This document shows, piece by piece, positions 35,433 through 43,954 of a DNA stretch of 64,000 nucleotides (positions are counted from its first letter, which is position 1; every line of letters begins with the position of its first letter). The notes under the pieces were generated by a model. That model had not been told where the DNA came from, made no database searches, and saw only the letters and a list, made by a program, of their open reading frames with translations. The position numbers were made by a program, and so were the translations under genes. This DNA is from Roseococcus sp. SDR (lineage in GTDB: Bacteria; Pseudomonadota; Alphaproteobacteria; Acetobacterales; Acetobacteraceae). Location of the stretch: NCBI RefSeq assembly GCF_019083995.1, contig NZ_JAHRCU010000021.1, forward strand, positions 23,943 through 87,942. Reading direction: 5' to 3'.

Positions 35433-35672
35433 ATGGGCACGATGAACATCTCCCTCCCCGACGCGCTCAAGGCCTTCGTGGATGCGCAGGTCGAGACCGG
35501 CCTCTACGGCACCAGCAGCGAGTATGTCCGCGAGCTGATCCGCAAGGACCAGGATCGCCAGCGGTTGCGCGGCCTGCTGGAGGCAGGAGCCGCCTCGCGC
35601 CCGGCTGGCGTCGCCGATGACGCCTATTTTGAGCGGCTTCGCAGCCGGGTGCGCGGGCCGGCAGGGGCGTGA
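35433..35672 (+). CDS. parD: Type II antitoxin, ParD family
   Basis: 79 residues from ATG 35433 (an ATG at 35442 is also possible). Ribbon-helix-helix protein: MNISLPDALKAFVDAQVETGLYGTSSEYVRELIRKDQ is the classic ParD N-terminus, followed by a toxin-binding tail (LLEAGAASRPAG, YFERLRSR). It represses its own promoter and neutralises ParE. A TATAAT at 35337-35342 lies 91 bases upstream and may be its -10 element, without a good -35. Confidence 0.88.
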   Translation: MGTMNISLPDALKAFVDAQVETGLYGTSSEYVRELIRKDQDRQRLRGLLEAGAASRPAGVADDAYFERLRSRVRGPAGA

Positions 35673-37240
35673 CTGCGCGCCCTGTCGTCCCCCGGGAACT
35701 TGCACAGCAGGACATCGACGAGGCGATCGCTCATTACCAGGCCGAGGGCGGCGAGGTGCTGGCGCTGCGGTTCATCGATGCGTTGCAGCAGGCCTTCCGT
35801 CGCATCGGCACGCATCCCGGCATCGGATCGCTGCGCTACGCCTATGAGCTTGGCTTGGACGGGCTGCGCGCCTGGCCGGTGCGGCGTTTTCCCTTCGTCG
35901 TCTTCTATCGCGAGCAGCCCGACCACCTGGACGTCTGGCGCGTGCTGCACGCGGAGCGCGATATCCCCGCCTGGATGCAGGCGCCGGAGACGCCCCCGCA
36001 CGCGGCGCCCGGTCCGCTGGCCGGCGATGATGGAGGTGCTGGCGCCAGCGAAGGGCTCGAACACGATGTCGCCTTCGTCGGCGTAGGCGCGCATCAGGAA
36101 CTCGGGCAGCGCCACGGGAAACACTGCGGGGTGCTCGGTCTCGATGCCGCGCGCCTTGTGACGGGTGATGCGCAGCACGCTGTCCGGGATCCGGGTCTCC
36201 TGCACACCCTGGCCGGCGTGCTGCCATTCCCCGACTGTCCCGTCCTTGGCGCGCAGCCCGCCCTTCTCGGAATTCACGTGTCCCGCCCAACCGCAGGGGA
36301 TGATCTTGTTCGGGCGGCGGGCCTCTCGATTGAAGTGGAACAGGAGCTCGAAGGCAGGCGACAGCCGCCCGTTCCAGTCGCCGGGCAGGCCGGGCCCCTG
36401 GTCCCAGGCGTACAGCCCAAACCGCCGCCAGCCTTGCGCGCGCATCCAGTCGAGCCAGCCCGACCAATAGGGCTGCCACTCATTGTCGCGATGGGTCAGC
36501 CCCAGGTTCGCCAGCACCTGCGCGTCACGCGCGAGCGCCGTGTCCAGGTGTGCGAACACGCCCTGCATGAGCGCGTCCCAATCCGAGACGCCGCCGGTCG
36601 TGTAGTCGCGCGGGTTGCCATAGGGCGGCGACGTGAAGAGCAACGCCGCGCGCTCTGGCCCCATCACACGCGCGATCGTGGACGGGTTGGTGCTGTCGCC
36701 GCAGGCGAGGCGGTGGTCGCCCATCCGCCAGATATCGCCGACCCGCGCGACGGCCTGGCGCGGCGGATCCGGTTCGGCGTCGGCAGGGTCATCCTCCGCC
36801 GCTGCCGCCTCCGTCCCCGCCGCGCCGTCCCCGCTCCCCTGAACCGCGGGCGCCGACAGGGCCTCGGGCGCGTCGCCGTCGGACACGGCATCTCCAGCCG
36901 CCGCGAGGATGTCCGCGAGTTCCCCCGCCGAGAAGCCGAGCGCGCCGAGGTCGATGTCCGGCACCGCCTGCACCGCGGCGAGCGCATCGCGCAGCAGCGC
37001 CTGATCCCAGGTCGCGTTCTCCGCGATGCGATTGTCGGTGAGGCGCAGCGCCTCCTTCTGCCCCGCCGACAGATGCCGCAGCACGATGGTCGGCACCTGC
37101 GCGATGCCGAGCGCCACCGCCGCCTCCAGCCGGCCATGACCGGCGATCAGCACGCCCGCCTCGTCGACCAGCAGCGGGGTGGTGAAGCCGAAGGCCAGCA
37201 TGCTGGCCTTGATCTGCTCGATCTGCGCGGCGCCGTGCAC
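35624..37240 (-). pseudogene. ParB-domain/N6-N4 DNA methyltransferase, C-terminally truncated
   Basis: GTG 37240 start; the true N-terminus is probably lost. Residues 1-80 are a ParB-like nuclease domain (IEQIKASMLAFGFTTPLLVDEAGVLIAGHGRLEAAVALG). A methylase follows with LACGDSTN, catalytic TSPPYGNPRDY, and FEPFAGASTSIIAGQRTGR, the SAM-binding motif. Homology ends at about 35998. Residues beyond that are antisense to parE and parD, so the last part of the methylase (normally C-x-ExxPxYVDVAVRRW) is gone. Typical phage orphan methyltransferase. Confidence 0.78.
35669..36000 (+). CDS. parE: Type II toxin, ParE/RelE superfamily, stop codon lost at a junction
   Basis: ATG 35669 overlaps parD by 4 bases. 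About 105 residues follow the ParE pattern: LAQQDIDEAIAHYQAEGGEVLALRFIDALQQAF, HPGIGSLRYAYELGLDGLRAWPVRRFPFVVFYRE and DVWRVLHAERDIPAWMQ. This is nearly the full toxin, but the natural stop is missing. After about 35995 the DNA is antisense to a methyltransferase gene and the frame stays open to 37462. The toxin would therefore carry a very long meaningless tail. ParE toxins poison DNA gyrase. Confidence 0.72.
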
Positions 37241-37545
37241 GCGCGCGTTACCGGGGTGCGCCCGGATTCAGGCGCAGGGTCTGGCCGATCCGCCCATCGG
37301 CCCCAATCCCCTGTTGCGCCCTCGAGCCTCGACGGCCTCCAGGGCGAAGGGAAGGAGGGTCCGACAGGTCGGGGATCGGCTCTGGCTGGTTCGCCCCTGT
37401 CGTTGTTCGCCGGGGTTCACTTATGGTTGGCCTCTGTCTTGGGCGACACGCGATCGCCTTGATGCGATGGAGGTGATCGCCACCCTGCCGGGTGAGCGTG
37501 TGTTCCGTCCCGCCGCCGAGGGCGGCTGCACCCTGGGAGCCTGAG
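37241..37545. other. Intergenic region, nothing recognised
   Basis: 305 bases between the truncated methyltransferase and the DJ-1/PfpI gene. It probably contains the decayed 5' end of the methyltransferase and the junction of the mobile segment. No promoter, repeat or RNA was recognised. Confidence 0.5.
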
Positions 37546-38190
37546 ATGATCGACCTCTCCGCCCGCCGCTTCGGCTTCCTCTGCTACCCCGGCTTCGAGG
37601 AGCTGGACCTCATCGGCCCCTGGGAGATGGCCACCATGTGGCACAGCTATGCCAAGGGCCCCGCCTGTGTGACGGTGGCGGCCGAGGCGGGGCCGATGCG
37701 CTGCGCCAAGGGGCTCGAGGTGGTGGCGGCCCATGGCTACGCCGATTGCCCGCCGCTCGACTACCTGCTGGTGCCGGGCGGCTTCGCCGCCTTCGAGGTG
37801 ATGAAGGACCCGGCGCTGATCGGCTTCCTGCAATCCCGCGCGGCCACGGCGCGCGCCGTGCTCTCGGTCTGCACCGGCTCCTTCATCCTCGCCGCGGCCG
37901 GGCTGCTGGAAGGCCGGCGCGCCACCTCGCATTGGAAGGGCCTGCCGCGCCTGCGCGAGATTTCGGGTGTGACGGTCGAGGAAGCGCGCTGGACGCAGGA
38001 CGGGCCGATCTGGACCTCGGGCGGCGTCTCGGCGGGGATGGACCTGCTGCTCGGCTTCATCGCCGCCGAGGGGGGCGAGGATGCGGCCTCCGAGGTGCAG
38101 TGGAACGCAGAATATTATCCGGAGGGTCACACCTATGGCGCAGCGCACCGCAGCGCCCAGGCCCCGGCGTATCTGAAGGCCGGCGCATGA
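37546..38190 (+). CDS. DJ-1/PfpI family protein (isonitrile hydratase-like)
   Basis: 214 residues from ATG 37546; upstream in-frame codons lack coding character. Family blocks: FGFLCYPGFEELDLIGPWEM, YLLVPGGFAAFEVM, the nucleophile elbow SVCTGSFILAAAGLL with Cys109, and RRATSHWKGLPRL followed by WTSGGVSAGMDLLLGFIA. Known relatives include isonitrile hydratase (InhA) and AraC-type regulators' sensor domains; no DNA-binding domain is present here. Overlaps the next gene by 4 bases. Confidence 0.88.
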   Translation: MIDLSARRFGFLCYPGFEELDLIGPWEMATMWHSYAKGPACVTVAAEAGPMRCAKGLEVVAAHGYADCPPLDYLLVPGGFAAFEVMKDPALIGFLQSRAATARAVLSVCTGSFILAAAGLLEGRRATSHWKGLPRLREISGVTVEEARWTQDGPIWTSGGVSAGMDLLLGFIAAEGGEDAASEVQWNAEYYPEGHTYGAAHRSAQAPAYLKAGA

Positions 38191-39230
38191 GGCTGACCCG
38201 CGACGCGCTGCGCGGCAAGGCGCAGACCGTCCTGGGCCTGGTAGACCCCGCCGAGCTCGGCCCCACGCTGATGCATGAGCACCTGCTCTGGGACATCCGC
38301 ACGCCCGCCATGAAGGCGGATCCGGACCAGGGGCCGGAGATCACCCTCTGCAACTGCTTCGCCATCAACTACGGCACGCGCAAATCGCCCCGCAATTACC
38401 GCCTGACCTGCGAGGCCACGGCCACGGAGGAGCTGCGCGGCATGGTCGCCGCCGGCGGCCGGACGGTGGTGGAGCTCAGCTCCGGCGGGCTGGAGCCGCG
38501 CCCCAATGGCCTCGTCGCGCTGGCGCGCGATGCGGGCGTGCATGTCATCATGGGCTGCGGCCACTATGTCGAGGAATACCAGCCCCAGGCCAACCGCACC
38601 CGCAGCGTGGAGCACTTCGCCGCCGAGATGGTGGAGCAGGTCACGCTGGGCGCCTGGAACACCGATGTGCGCGCCGGCATCATCGGCGAGATCGGCTGCC
38701 AGGCGCCCTGGACCGAGCTGGAGCGGCGCGTCATGGCCGGCGCCGTGCTGGCGATGGGTGAGACGGGCGCGGCGCTGAATGTCCATCCCGGCCGCCATCC
38801 GGACCAGCCGCAGGAGGTGGCGGATTTCATCCGCGCCCATGGCGCCGATCCCGGCCGCGTCATCATCAGCCATATCGACCGCACGATCTTCGATGCCGAT
38901 CGCCTGCTGCGCCTGGCCGACAGTGGCGTGGTGATCGAGTTCGACCTCTTCGGCCAGGAGCAGTCCTATTATTCGCTCGCCGACATCGACATGCCCAATG
39001 ACGCGATCCGCCTGCGCTGGATCCGGCAGTTGATCGAGCACGGGCATCTGGAGCGCGTCGTGATCAGCCATGACATCTGCTACCAGTCGCGCCTCACGCG
39101 CTATGGCGGCCATGGCTATGGCCACATCTTCGCGAACGTGGTGCCGATGATGCGCCGGCGCGGTTTTTCCGAGGCGGAGATCGACGCAATCCTGGTGGCC
39201 AATCCGCGCCGCCTTCTCACCTTCGTCTGA
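38187..39230 (+). CDS. Phosphotriesterase-family metal hydrolase
   Basis: 347 residues from ATG 38187. PTE/amidohydrolase features: LGPTLMHEHLLWD with His30 and His32 of the HxH metal motif, VELSSGG, MGCGHYVEEYQ, IGEIGC (Glu in place of the carboxylated Lys, as in several PTE homologues), VHPGRHPDQP, ISHIDRT and VVISHDICYQSRL (last metal Asp). Probably a lactonase or esterase rather than an organophosphate hydrolase. The DJ-1 gene before and aminotransferase after form a probable operon. Confidence 0.87.
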   Translation: MRLTRDALRGKAQTVLGLVDPAELGPTLMHEHLLWDIRTPAMKADPDQGPEITLCNCFAINYGTRKSPRNYRLTCEATATEELRGMVAAGGRTVVELSSGGLEPRPNGLVALARDAGVHVIMGCGHYVEEYQPQANRTRSVEHFAAEMVEQVTLGAWNTDVRAGIIGEIGCQAPWTELERRVMAGAVLAMGETGAALNVHPGRHPDQPQEVADFIRAHGADPGRVIISHIDRTIFDADRLLRLADSGVVIEFDLFGQEQSYYSLADIDMPNDAIRLRWIRQLIEHGHLERVVISHDICYQSRLTRYGGHGYGHIFANVVPMMRRRGFSEAEIDAILVANPRRLLTFV

Positions 39231-39242
39231 CGAGGCGCCGCC

Positions 39243-40532
39243 ATGCCCGATGCGCTGCTCAACACCAGCCTCGATGCCGCGCTCGCCGATGCGCGGGAGC
39301 GCTTCGTCGCCGCCAATCCGCAAAGCCTCGCGCGCCATGTGGAGGCGACGGCGGTGATGCCCGGCGGAAATACGCGCACCGTGCTGTTCCACACGCCCTT
39401 TCCGCTGACCATGGCGCGCGGCGCGGGCTGCCGGCTCTGGGACGCCGATGGTCACGAATATGTGGATCTGCTGGGCGAATACACGGCCGGCCTCTATGGC
39501 CACAGCAATCCGGTGATCCGCGCTGCCCTCGACGGCGCGCTGGATGGCGGCTGGAACCTGGGAGGCCATGGCGTGATGGAGGCGCGGCTCGCGCGGGTGA
39601 TCTGCGAGCGCTTCCCCTCGATGGAGCTCGTGCGCTTCACCAATTCCGGCACCGAGGCGAACCTCATGGCCATCGCGACCGCGCTGGCCGTGACGCGGCG
39701 CCGCCGCGTGCTGGTCTTCGAGGGCGGCTATCACGGGGGCGTCCTGTATTTCGGCGGCGGTGGAATCCCAATCAACGCGCCGCATGACTGGGTGCTGGGC
39801 CGCTACAATGATCTCGGCCTGCATCTGGATGAGAGCATCGGCGCCATCATCGTGGAGCCCATGCTGGGCTCGGGCGGCTGCATCCCCGCGACGGCGGAAT
39901 TCCTCGCCCTGCTGCGCGCTGAGGCGAAGCGCGTGGGTGCCGTGCTGATCTTCGACGAGGTGATGACCAGCCGCATGTCGGCGGGCGGCCAGCAGGCGCG
40001 CCTCGGCATCACGCCGGACATGACGACGCTCGGCAAATACATTGGCGGCGGCATGAGCTTCGGCGCCTTCGGTGGCCGGGCGGATATCATGGCGCGCTAC
40101 GATCCGCGGCGCGCCGATGCCATCCCGCATGCCGGCACCTTCAACAACAATGTGCTGACCATGGCGGCGGGGGTGGCGGGCCTCACCCGCATCTTCACGC
40201 CCGAGGCGGCCGAGGCGCTGTTCGAGCGGGGCGAGCGGCTGCGCGCGCAGCTCAATGCGCTCGCGCCCGGCCTGCCGCTGCGCTGGACCGGCCTGGGCAG
40301 CCTGATGACCGTCCATTTCCAGCGCGAGCCCATTGCGAGCCCCGCCGATCTCCGCCCCGATGCCGGCCTGCGGGAGCTGTTCTTCCTCGACATGCTGGAG
40401 CGCGGCTTCTACCTGGCGCGGCGCGGCATGCTGGCGCTCAGCCTGGAGATCGGCCCGGCGGAGGCGGAGGGCTTCGTCGCGGCGGTAGGCGAGTTCATCG
40501 CCAGCCGCGGCAGCCTGCTCCGGGGCGAATGA
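39243..40532 (+). CDS. Class III aminotransferase (glutamate-1-semialdehyde 2,1-aminomutase-like)
   Basis: 429 residues from ATG 39243. Features: [82 protein letters not shown] and the PLP Lys265 in [18 protein letters not shown]. Similar to HemL, but the N-terminal blocks and absence of other haem genes suggest a catabolic aminotransferase. It likely acts on an amino ketone or amino acid released by the neighbouring hydrolase. Confidence 0.87.
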   Translation: MPDALLNTSLDAALADARERFVAANPQSLARHVEATAVMPGGNTRTVLFHTPFPLTMARGAGCRLWDADGHEYVDLLGEYTAGLYGHSNPVIRAALDGALDGGWNLGGHGVMEARLARVICERFPSMELVRFTNSGTEANLMAIATALAVTRRRRVLVFEGGYHGGVLYFGGGGIPINAPHDWVLGRYNDLGLHLDESIGAIIVEPMLGSGGCIPATAEFLALLRAEAKRVGAVLIFDEVMTSRMSAGGQQARLGITPDMTTLGKYIGGGMSFGAFGGRADIMARYDPRRADAIPHAGTFNNNVLTMAAGVAGLTRIFTPEAAEALFERGERLRAQLNALAPGLPLRWTGLGSLMTVHFQREPIASPADLRPDAGLRELFFLDMLERGFYLARRGMLALSLEIGPAEAEGFVAAVGEFIASRGSLLRGE

Positions 40533-40563
40533 GCGGCCCCACGCCCCTCCGGTGGATCAAGCT

Positions 40564-40575
40564 TGCCACGTGGCA
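40564..40575. promoter_or_regulatory. Perfect palindrome TGCCACGTGGCA, possible MerR/CueR-type operator
   Basis: A 12-bp perfect palindrome, flanked as CT-TGCCACGTGGCA-GGG, lies 29 bases before the DUF2946 start and at the head of the copper island. CueR-type sites have a CTTGCC...GGCAAG core between spaced promoter elements. The match is partial and the -35/-10 cannot be assigned. Confidence 0.35.
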
Positions 40576-40603
40576 GGGTTGCAATTACTGCCTGGGACCA
40601 ACC

Positions 40604-40981
40604 ATGCCGGTCCGTCGCCTGCTCAGCTGGGTTCTTGCCCTGGTCCTCTGCCTGCAGAGCGGCCTGGCCCTGGCGCATTGCCTGCGCATGGGGAACCCCG
40701 CCGGCCATCAGCCCTTCCCGGTGGAGATCTGCACGGCCGAGGGCCTGGTGAAGATCGACCTGGGCGATGCCCAGGACGGGGAGGGGGAGCGGCAGGGCGC
40801 GCCCGCCGCCTTCTGCCTCGCCTGCCACGGCTTGCCGCAGATTACGCTGCCGGCTCCGACCGATGTCGCGGCGCCGCTTGTGGCCTTCACCGCGCGGCCG
40901 CCATCGGCCGCGGCGGATGCCGCCCCGTTGGGCGCGCGGGCGCCGCCCTATCGCCCCACGGGACCACCCCGCTTCTCCTGA
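40604..40981 (+). CDS. DUF2946 family protein (copper-associated)
   Basis: 125 residues from ATG 40604, where a signal-like segment begins (RRLLSWVLALVLCLQSGLALAHC); the longer frame from 40529 would place the signal internally. The DUF2946 pattern follows: PVEICTAEGLVKI then AFCLACHGLPQ, giving a Cys and Cys-x-x-Cys-His set that could bind metal. Not a haem protein by other features. It opens the copper island and has a paralogue at its other end (45903). Confidence 0.75.
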   Translation: MPVRRLLSWVLALVLCLQSGLALAHCLRMGNPAGHQPFPVEICTAEGLVKIDLGDAQDGEGERQGAPAAFCLACHGLPQITLPAPTDVAAPLVAFTARPPSAAADAAPLGARAPPYRPTGPPRFS

Positions 40982-41046
40982 ATTGCCAGATCCCCCCGCG
41001 CCGATCCCGGCGCGGGGCGTTGCGCCATTCCGGGGAGTTGCCATCC

Positions 41047-42459
41047 ATGTTCCGTCCGTTGTTCGCCGCCGCGCTGAGCGCACCCTTCCTCTTCGCCGCC
41101 GCGCCGCTCGCCGCGCAGGACCGTGTCTTCGTCTCAGGCCAGGACGCGCTGGTCGCCTATGACCTCGCCACCGGCCAGGAATTGGCCCGCTTTGCCACGC
41201 CCGGCGTCTCGGCCGATATCGTGATGCTCGAGACCGGTCATCTGCTTCTCAACCACCGTGATGGCCATGCGGTGGTGGTGGTGGACGCCAACACGCTGAA
41301 CGAAGTGGCGCGCTTCCCCTCCTCCACGCTGGGCGGCACGCGGCCGGTGCACGCCTATCTCTCGCCGCCGCTGCAAGGGCGCCGCGTCGTTGTCATCACG
41401 AATGACGGCGATGAGAGCCGCACGCCGCCGGGGACGCCCGCCGCGGACAGCTCCGCCCTCTTCGTGGACGCCACGCCGGGCAGCCCAACCTTCCTGCGGC
41501 CCCTGGGTGAGGTGCGACTTGGCACCGGCCACCACAAGCTGGCCTTCGCCCCGGATCGGGCGCGGGCGGTGGTTTCGAATATCGGTGATTGCGCGGCCGT
41601 GCTGCAGGTGGTGGATTTCGCCGATCCCACGGAGCCGCGCGTGGTCGCCGCGCTGGATGCGGCCGGCATCGGCCTGACGGGGCCCACTCCGGCCCATCCT
41701 GGTGCGCGCCCCTGCCACCCGCGCGGTGGTCAGGCGGGGGTGCGCCCCGCGCCGCATGGCACCGCGACCGATCCGCTGACAGGCCGCGCCTGGCACAACC
41801 TCAATGGCATGGGCGCCTTCGTCAGCCTCGACAGCCGCGCCGAGGCGCCCGCCTTCCGGCTGCTGCCGGCCACGCGGGGCTGGGGTGGTGCGGCCATCGC
41901 CGCCCATCCCACCGCCGGCTTCGCCTATGCCCCGCAATTCGCCCCGCGCGAGGGCGATGCCCGCAGCCGGGGCGTCGCCTGCCAAGTCGGTCAGGTGGCG
42001 CTGCTGGACGCGCGGGCCGATCGTGTCGCGGCGGAATTGCCCATCCTCGCCGATGGTCCGGACTGCACCCGCAGCCTGGCCGGCACGCCGGAGGCGGGGC
42101 TGCGGACCGGCTATGCGACCCTGGTGGCCGACACCCTGTTCCTGCCGCTCGCGACCCTCGGGGCGGCGACCACGCGCAGCCATGGCGTGGCGGTGGTGGA
42201 CGTCTCGGTGCCGAATGAGCCGCGCCAGCTGCCCACCATCCGTGTCGGCGCGCATACCGGCCACCGCGACAACGCCATCACCGGCGATGGCCGCTGGCTG
42301 ATCGTGCCGAACAATGTGGATGCCACGATCAGCGTGATCGACACCGCCCGGCGGGAGGTGGTGCGGAGCTTCCCCGTCGTCGCCATGCCGAACCGCGTCG
42401 CCGTCTTTGGGGCCAGCGGGGCGTCCCGGCCCAGCGGTCCCATGCCCGTGGCGCCCTGA
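41047..42459 (+). CDS. Secreted beta-propeller protein (YVTN/WD40-like)
   Basis: 470 residues from ATG 41047 with a signal peptide (FRPLFAAALSAPFLFAAAPLAAQ). Repeating strand patterns such as VFVSGQDALVAYDLATGQELARFATPG, HAVVVVDANTLNEVARFPS, and NNVDATISVIDTARREVVRSFPV are YVTN-type propeller blades. Periplasmic. Contains several Cys and many His. Similar propellers accompany MbnP/MbnH-type copper systems in some genomes; role unknown. Confidence 0.78.
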   Translation: MFRPLFAAALSAPFLFAAAPLAAQDRVFVSGQDALVAYDLATGQELARFATPGVSADIVMLETGHLLLNHRDGHAVVVVDANTLNEVARFPSSTLGGTRPVHAYLSPPLQGRRVVVITNDGDESRTPPGTPAADSSALFVDATPGSPTFLRPLGEVRLGTGHHKLAFAPDRARAVVSNIGDCAAVLQVVDFADPTEPRVVAALDAAGIGLTGPTPAHPGARPCHPRGGQAGVRPAPHGTATDPLTGRAWHNLNGMGAFVSLDSRAEAPAFRLLPATRGWGGAAIAAHPTAGFAYAPQFAPREGDARSRGVACQVGQVALLDARADRVAAELPILADGPDCTRSLAGTPEAGLRTGYATLVADTLFLPLATLGAATTRSHGVAVVDVSVPNEPRQLPTIRVGAHTGHRDNAITGDGRWLIVPNNVDATISVIDTARREVVRSFPVVAMPNRVAVFGASGASRPSGPMPVAP

Positions 42460-42469
42460 GGCGGTGGCG

Positions 42470-43093
42470 ATGTCGGACCGGATCAGGCAGGGGGTGGCGA
42501 TGATCGCCCTCCTCGCGGCCACGGCCGCCGGTGGGGCGATGTGGTTCCATCGCGGCGGCCTGGCGCCGGCCGCGGAGAACGCCATCCCCGGCATCGCCGC
42601 CAGCCTGGGCGGCCCCTTCAGCCTGGTGGACCAGGAGGGGCGGCGCGTCACGGAGGCCAGCTATGCCGGGCGCTTCCTGCTGATCTATTTCGGCTATCGC
42701 TACTGCCCCGATGTCTGCCCCACGGAACTCGGCAAGATAGCGGCCGCGCTTGATCTGCTGCCGGCCGCGACCCAGGCGCGCATCCAGCCCCTCTTCATCA
42801 CGGTGGACCCGGAGCGCGACGATCCGGCCGGGCTTAAAGACTACACGGCCCTGTTCCACCCGGCGCTGATTGGGCTGACCGGAACGCCCGAGGAAACGCG
42901 CGCGGCGGCCCGTGCTTGGCGCGTCTTCTATGCCAAGCAGACCGCCGGCCGGGACCCCGACGCCTATCTGATGGACCACTCCTCCTTCATCTACCTCGCC
43001 GGGCCGGATGGCCGGGCGCTGCGCCTGTTTTCCCCCGAAACCACCCCCGAAGCCCTGGCCGCCGCGCTGACCCGCGCGGTGGCGGGCTCGTGA
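42470..43093 (+). CDS. SCO1/SenC family copper chaperone
   Basis: 207 residues from ATG 42470; membrane anchor at residues 8-25 (GVAMIALLAATAAGGAMWF). Thioredoxin-like fold with Cys79-x-x-x-Cys83 (FGYRYCPDVCPTELG) and His170 (DHSSFIYL), the three copper ligands of Sco proteins. TVDPERDDP block present. Delivers copper to cytochrome oxidase CuA or acts as a thiol reductase in the periplasm. Part of the copper island. Confidence 0.92.
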   Translation: MSDRIRQGVAMIALLAATAAGGAMWFHRGGLAPAAENAIPGIAASLGGPFSLVDQEGRRVTEASYAGRFLLIYFGYRYCPDVCPTELGKIAAALDLLPAATQARIQPLFITVDPERDDPAGLKDYTALFHPALIGLTGTPEETRAAARAWRVFYAKQTAGRDPDAYLMDHSSFIYLAGPDGRALRLFSPETTPEALAAALTRAVAGS

Positions 43094-43109
43094 GACCGGA
43101 GCCCTGCCC

Positions 43110-43442
43110 ATGCGCATCCGCATCCTCCTGTTGGCCGCCGCCCTCCTCGCCGCGCCGCCCCTGGCCCGCGCCTGCGATCCGGAAGCGATGAACGCCGAGC
43201 TCACCGTGCTCTGCCGCGCCGGCCTTGATCCCGCCATCGCCTGGTCGCGCGCCGTGCTGCCGCTGGCCAGTGCCGCGGAGGCGGCGGAGTTGGAGCGAAC
43301 CGCCACCGCGGCGGGCGATGCCTGTGATGTGGGCGATCCGGCGGCGGGGGCGCTGGCCGCCGTGCAGCTCGCCCGGCTCGTCGGGCGGATCGAGGCGCGC
43401 GGCGCGGCCGCCACGCTCCAGCCCGCCCGCCTGCCCAACTGA
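43110..43442 (+). CDS. Small periplasmic hypothetical protein
   Basis: 110 residues with a clear signal peptide (RIRILLLAAALLAAPPLARA). The mature 90 residues are helical and Ala-rich with three Cys (RACDPEAM, VLCRAG, DACDVGD). No domain recognised. It sits between Sco and PCuAC genes with short gaps, so a copper-related role is possible. Confidence 0.6.
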   Translation: MRIRILLLAAALLAAPPLARACDPEAMNAELTVLCRAGLDPAIAWSRAVLPLASAAEAAELERTATAAGDACDVGDPAAGALAAVQLARLVGRIEARGAAATLQPARLPN

Positions 43443-43466
43443 CCCCGCAACAGAACGGAGAACGCC

Positions 43467-43934
43467 ATGACACCCATCCCTCGCCGCGGCCTGATCGCCG
43501 GCGCCGCCACCCTGCTCGCGACACCGGCGCTCGCGCATCACGACTTCACCCTGGGCGATCTCAGGATCGGCCATCCCTGGACGCGCGCCGCCGGCGCCAA
43601 CACCAATGGCGCGGGCTTCATGACGCTGCGCAATGTGGGCGCCCGCCCGGACAAGCTGATCGCGGCCTCCACGCCCATCGCCCGCACGGTCGAACTGCAC
43701 ACGCATATCCGCGAGGGCGAGGTGATGCGCATGCGCCCCGTGGCGGACATCCCCGTGCCGCCGGGCCAGACCGTGCGCCTGCGCCCCGGCGGGCTGCATG
43801 TGATGCTGATCGGTCTGACCGAGCCGTTGCGCCGTGGCGCCGAGGTGCCCCTGACCCTGCGCTTCGAGCAGGCGGGCGAGGTGCAGATCACCCTCGAAGT
43901 CCAGGCCGCCGGCAGCCCCGGCCACACCCACTGA
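43467..43934 (+). CDS. Periplasmic copper chaperone PCuAC (DUF461)
   Basis: 155 residues from ATG 43467 with ACGGAG upstream. Signal region RRGLIAGAATLLATPALAHH. The PCuAC copper motif is present: VELHTHIREGEVMRMRPV (His, Met, Met) then LRPGGLHVMLIGL (His, Met), as is the IGHPWTRAA and GAGFMTLRN frame. A His-rich tail ends in HTH. It binds Cu(I) and passes it to Sco and cytochrome oxidase. Confidence 0.92.
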   Translation: MTPIPRRGLIAGAATLLATPALAHHDFTLGDLRIGHPWTRAAGANTNGAGFMTLRNVGARPDKLIAASTPIARTVELHTHIREGEVMRMRPVADIPVPPGQTVRLRPGGLHVMLIGLTEPLRRGAEVPLTLRFEQAGEVQITLEVQAAGSPGHTH

Positions 43935-43954
43935 ACCGACAAGGACACACAATC

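Noticed and set aside
35669..37462. A 597-residue ParE fusion protein as a real gene
   Set aside because: Residues beyond about 108 are the antisense of the methyltransferase and show no family; read as loss of the stop at a junction.
39243..40532. HemL (haem biosynthesis)
   Set aside because: The enzyme family fits, but the neighbours are catabolic and no other haem gene is nearby; kept as a class III aminotransferase.
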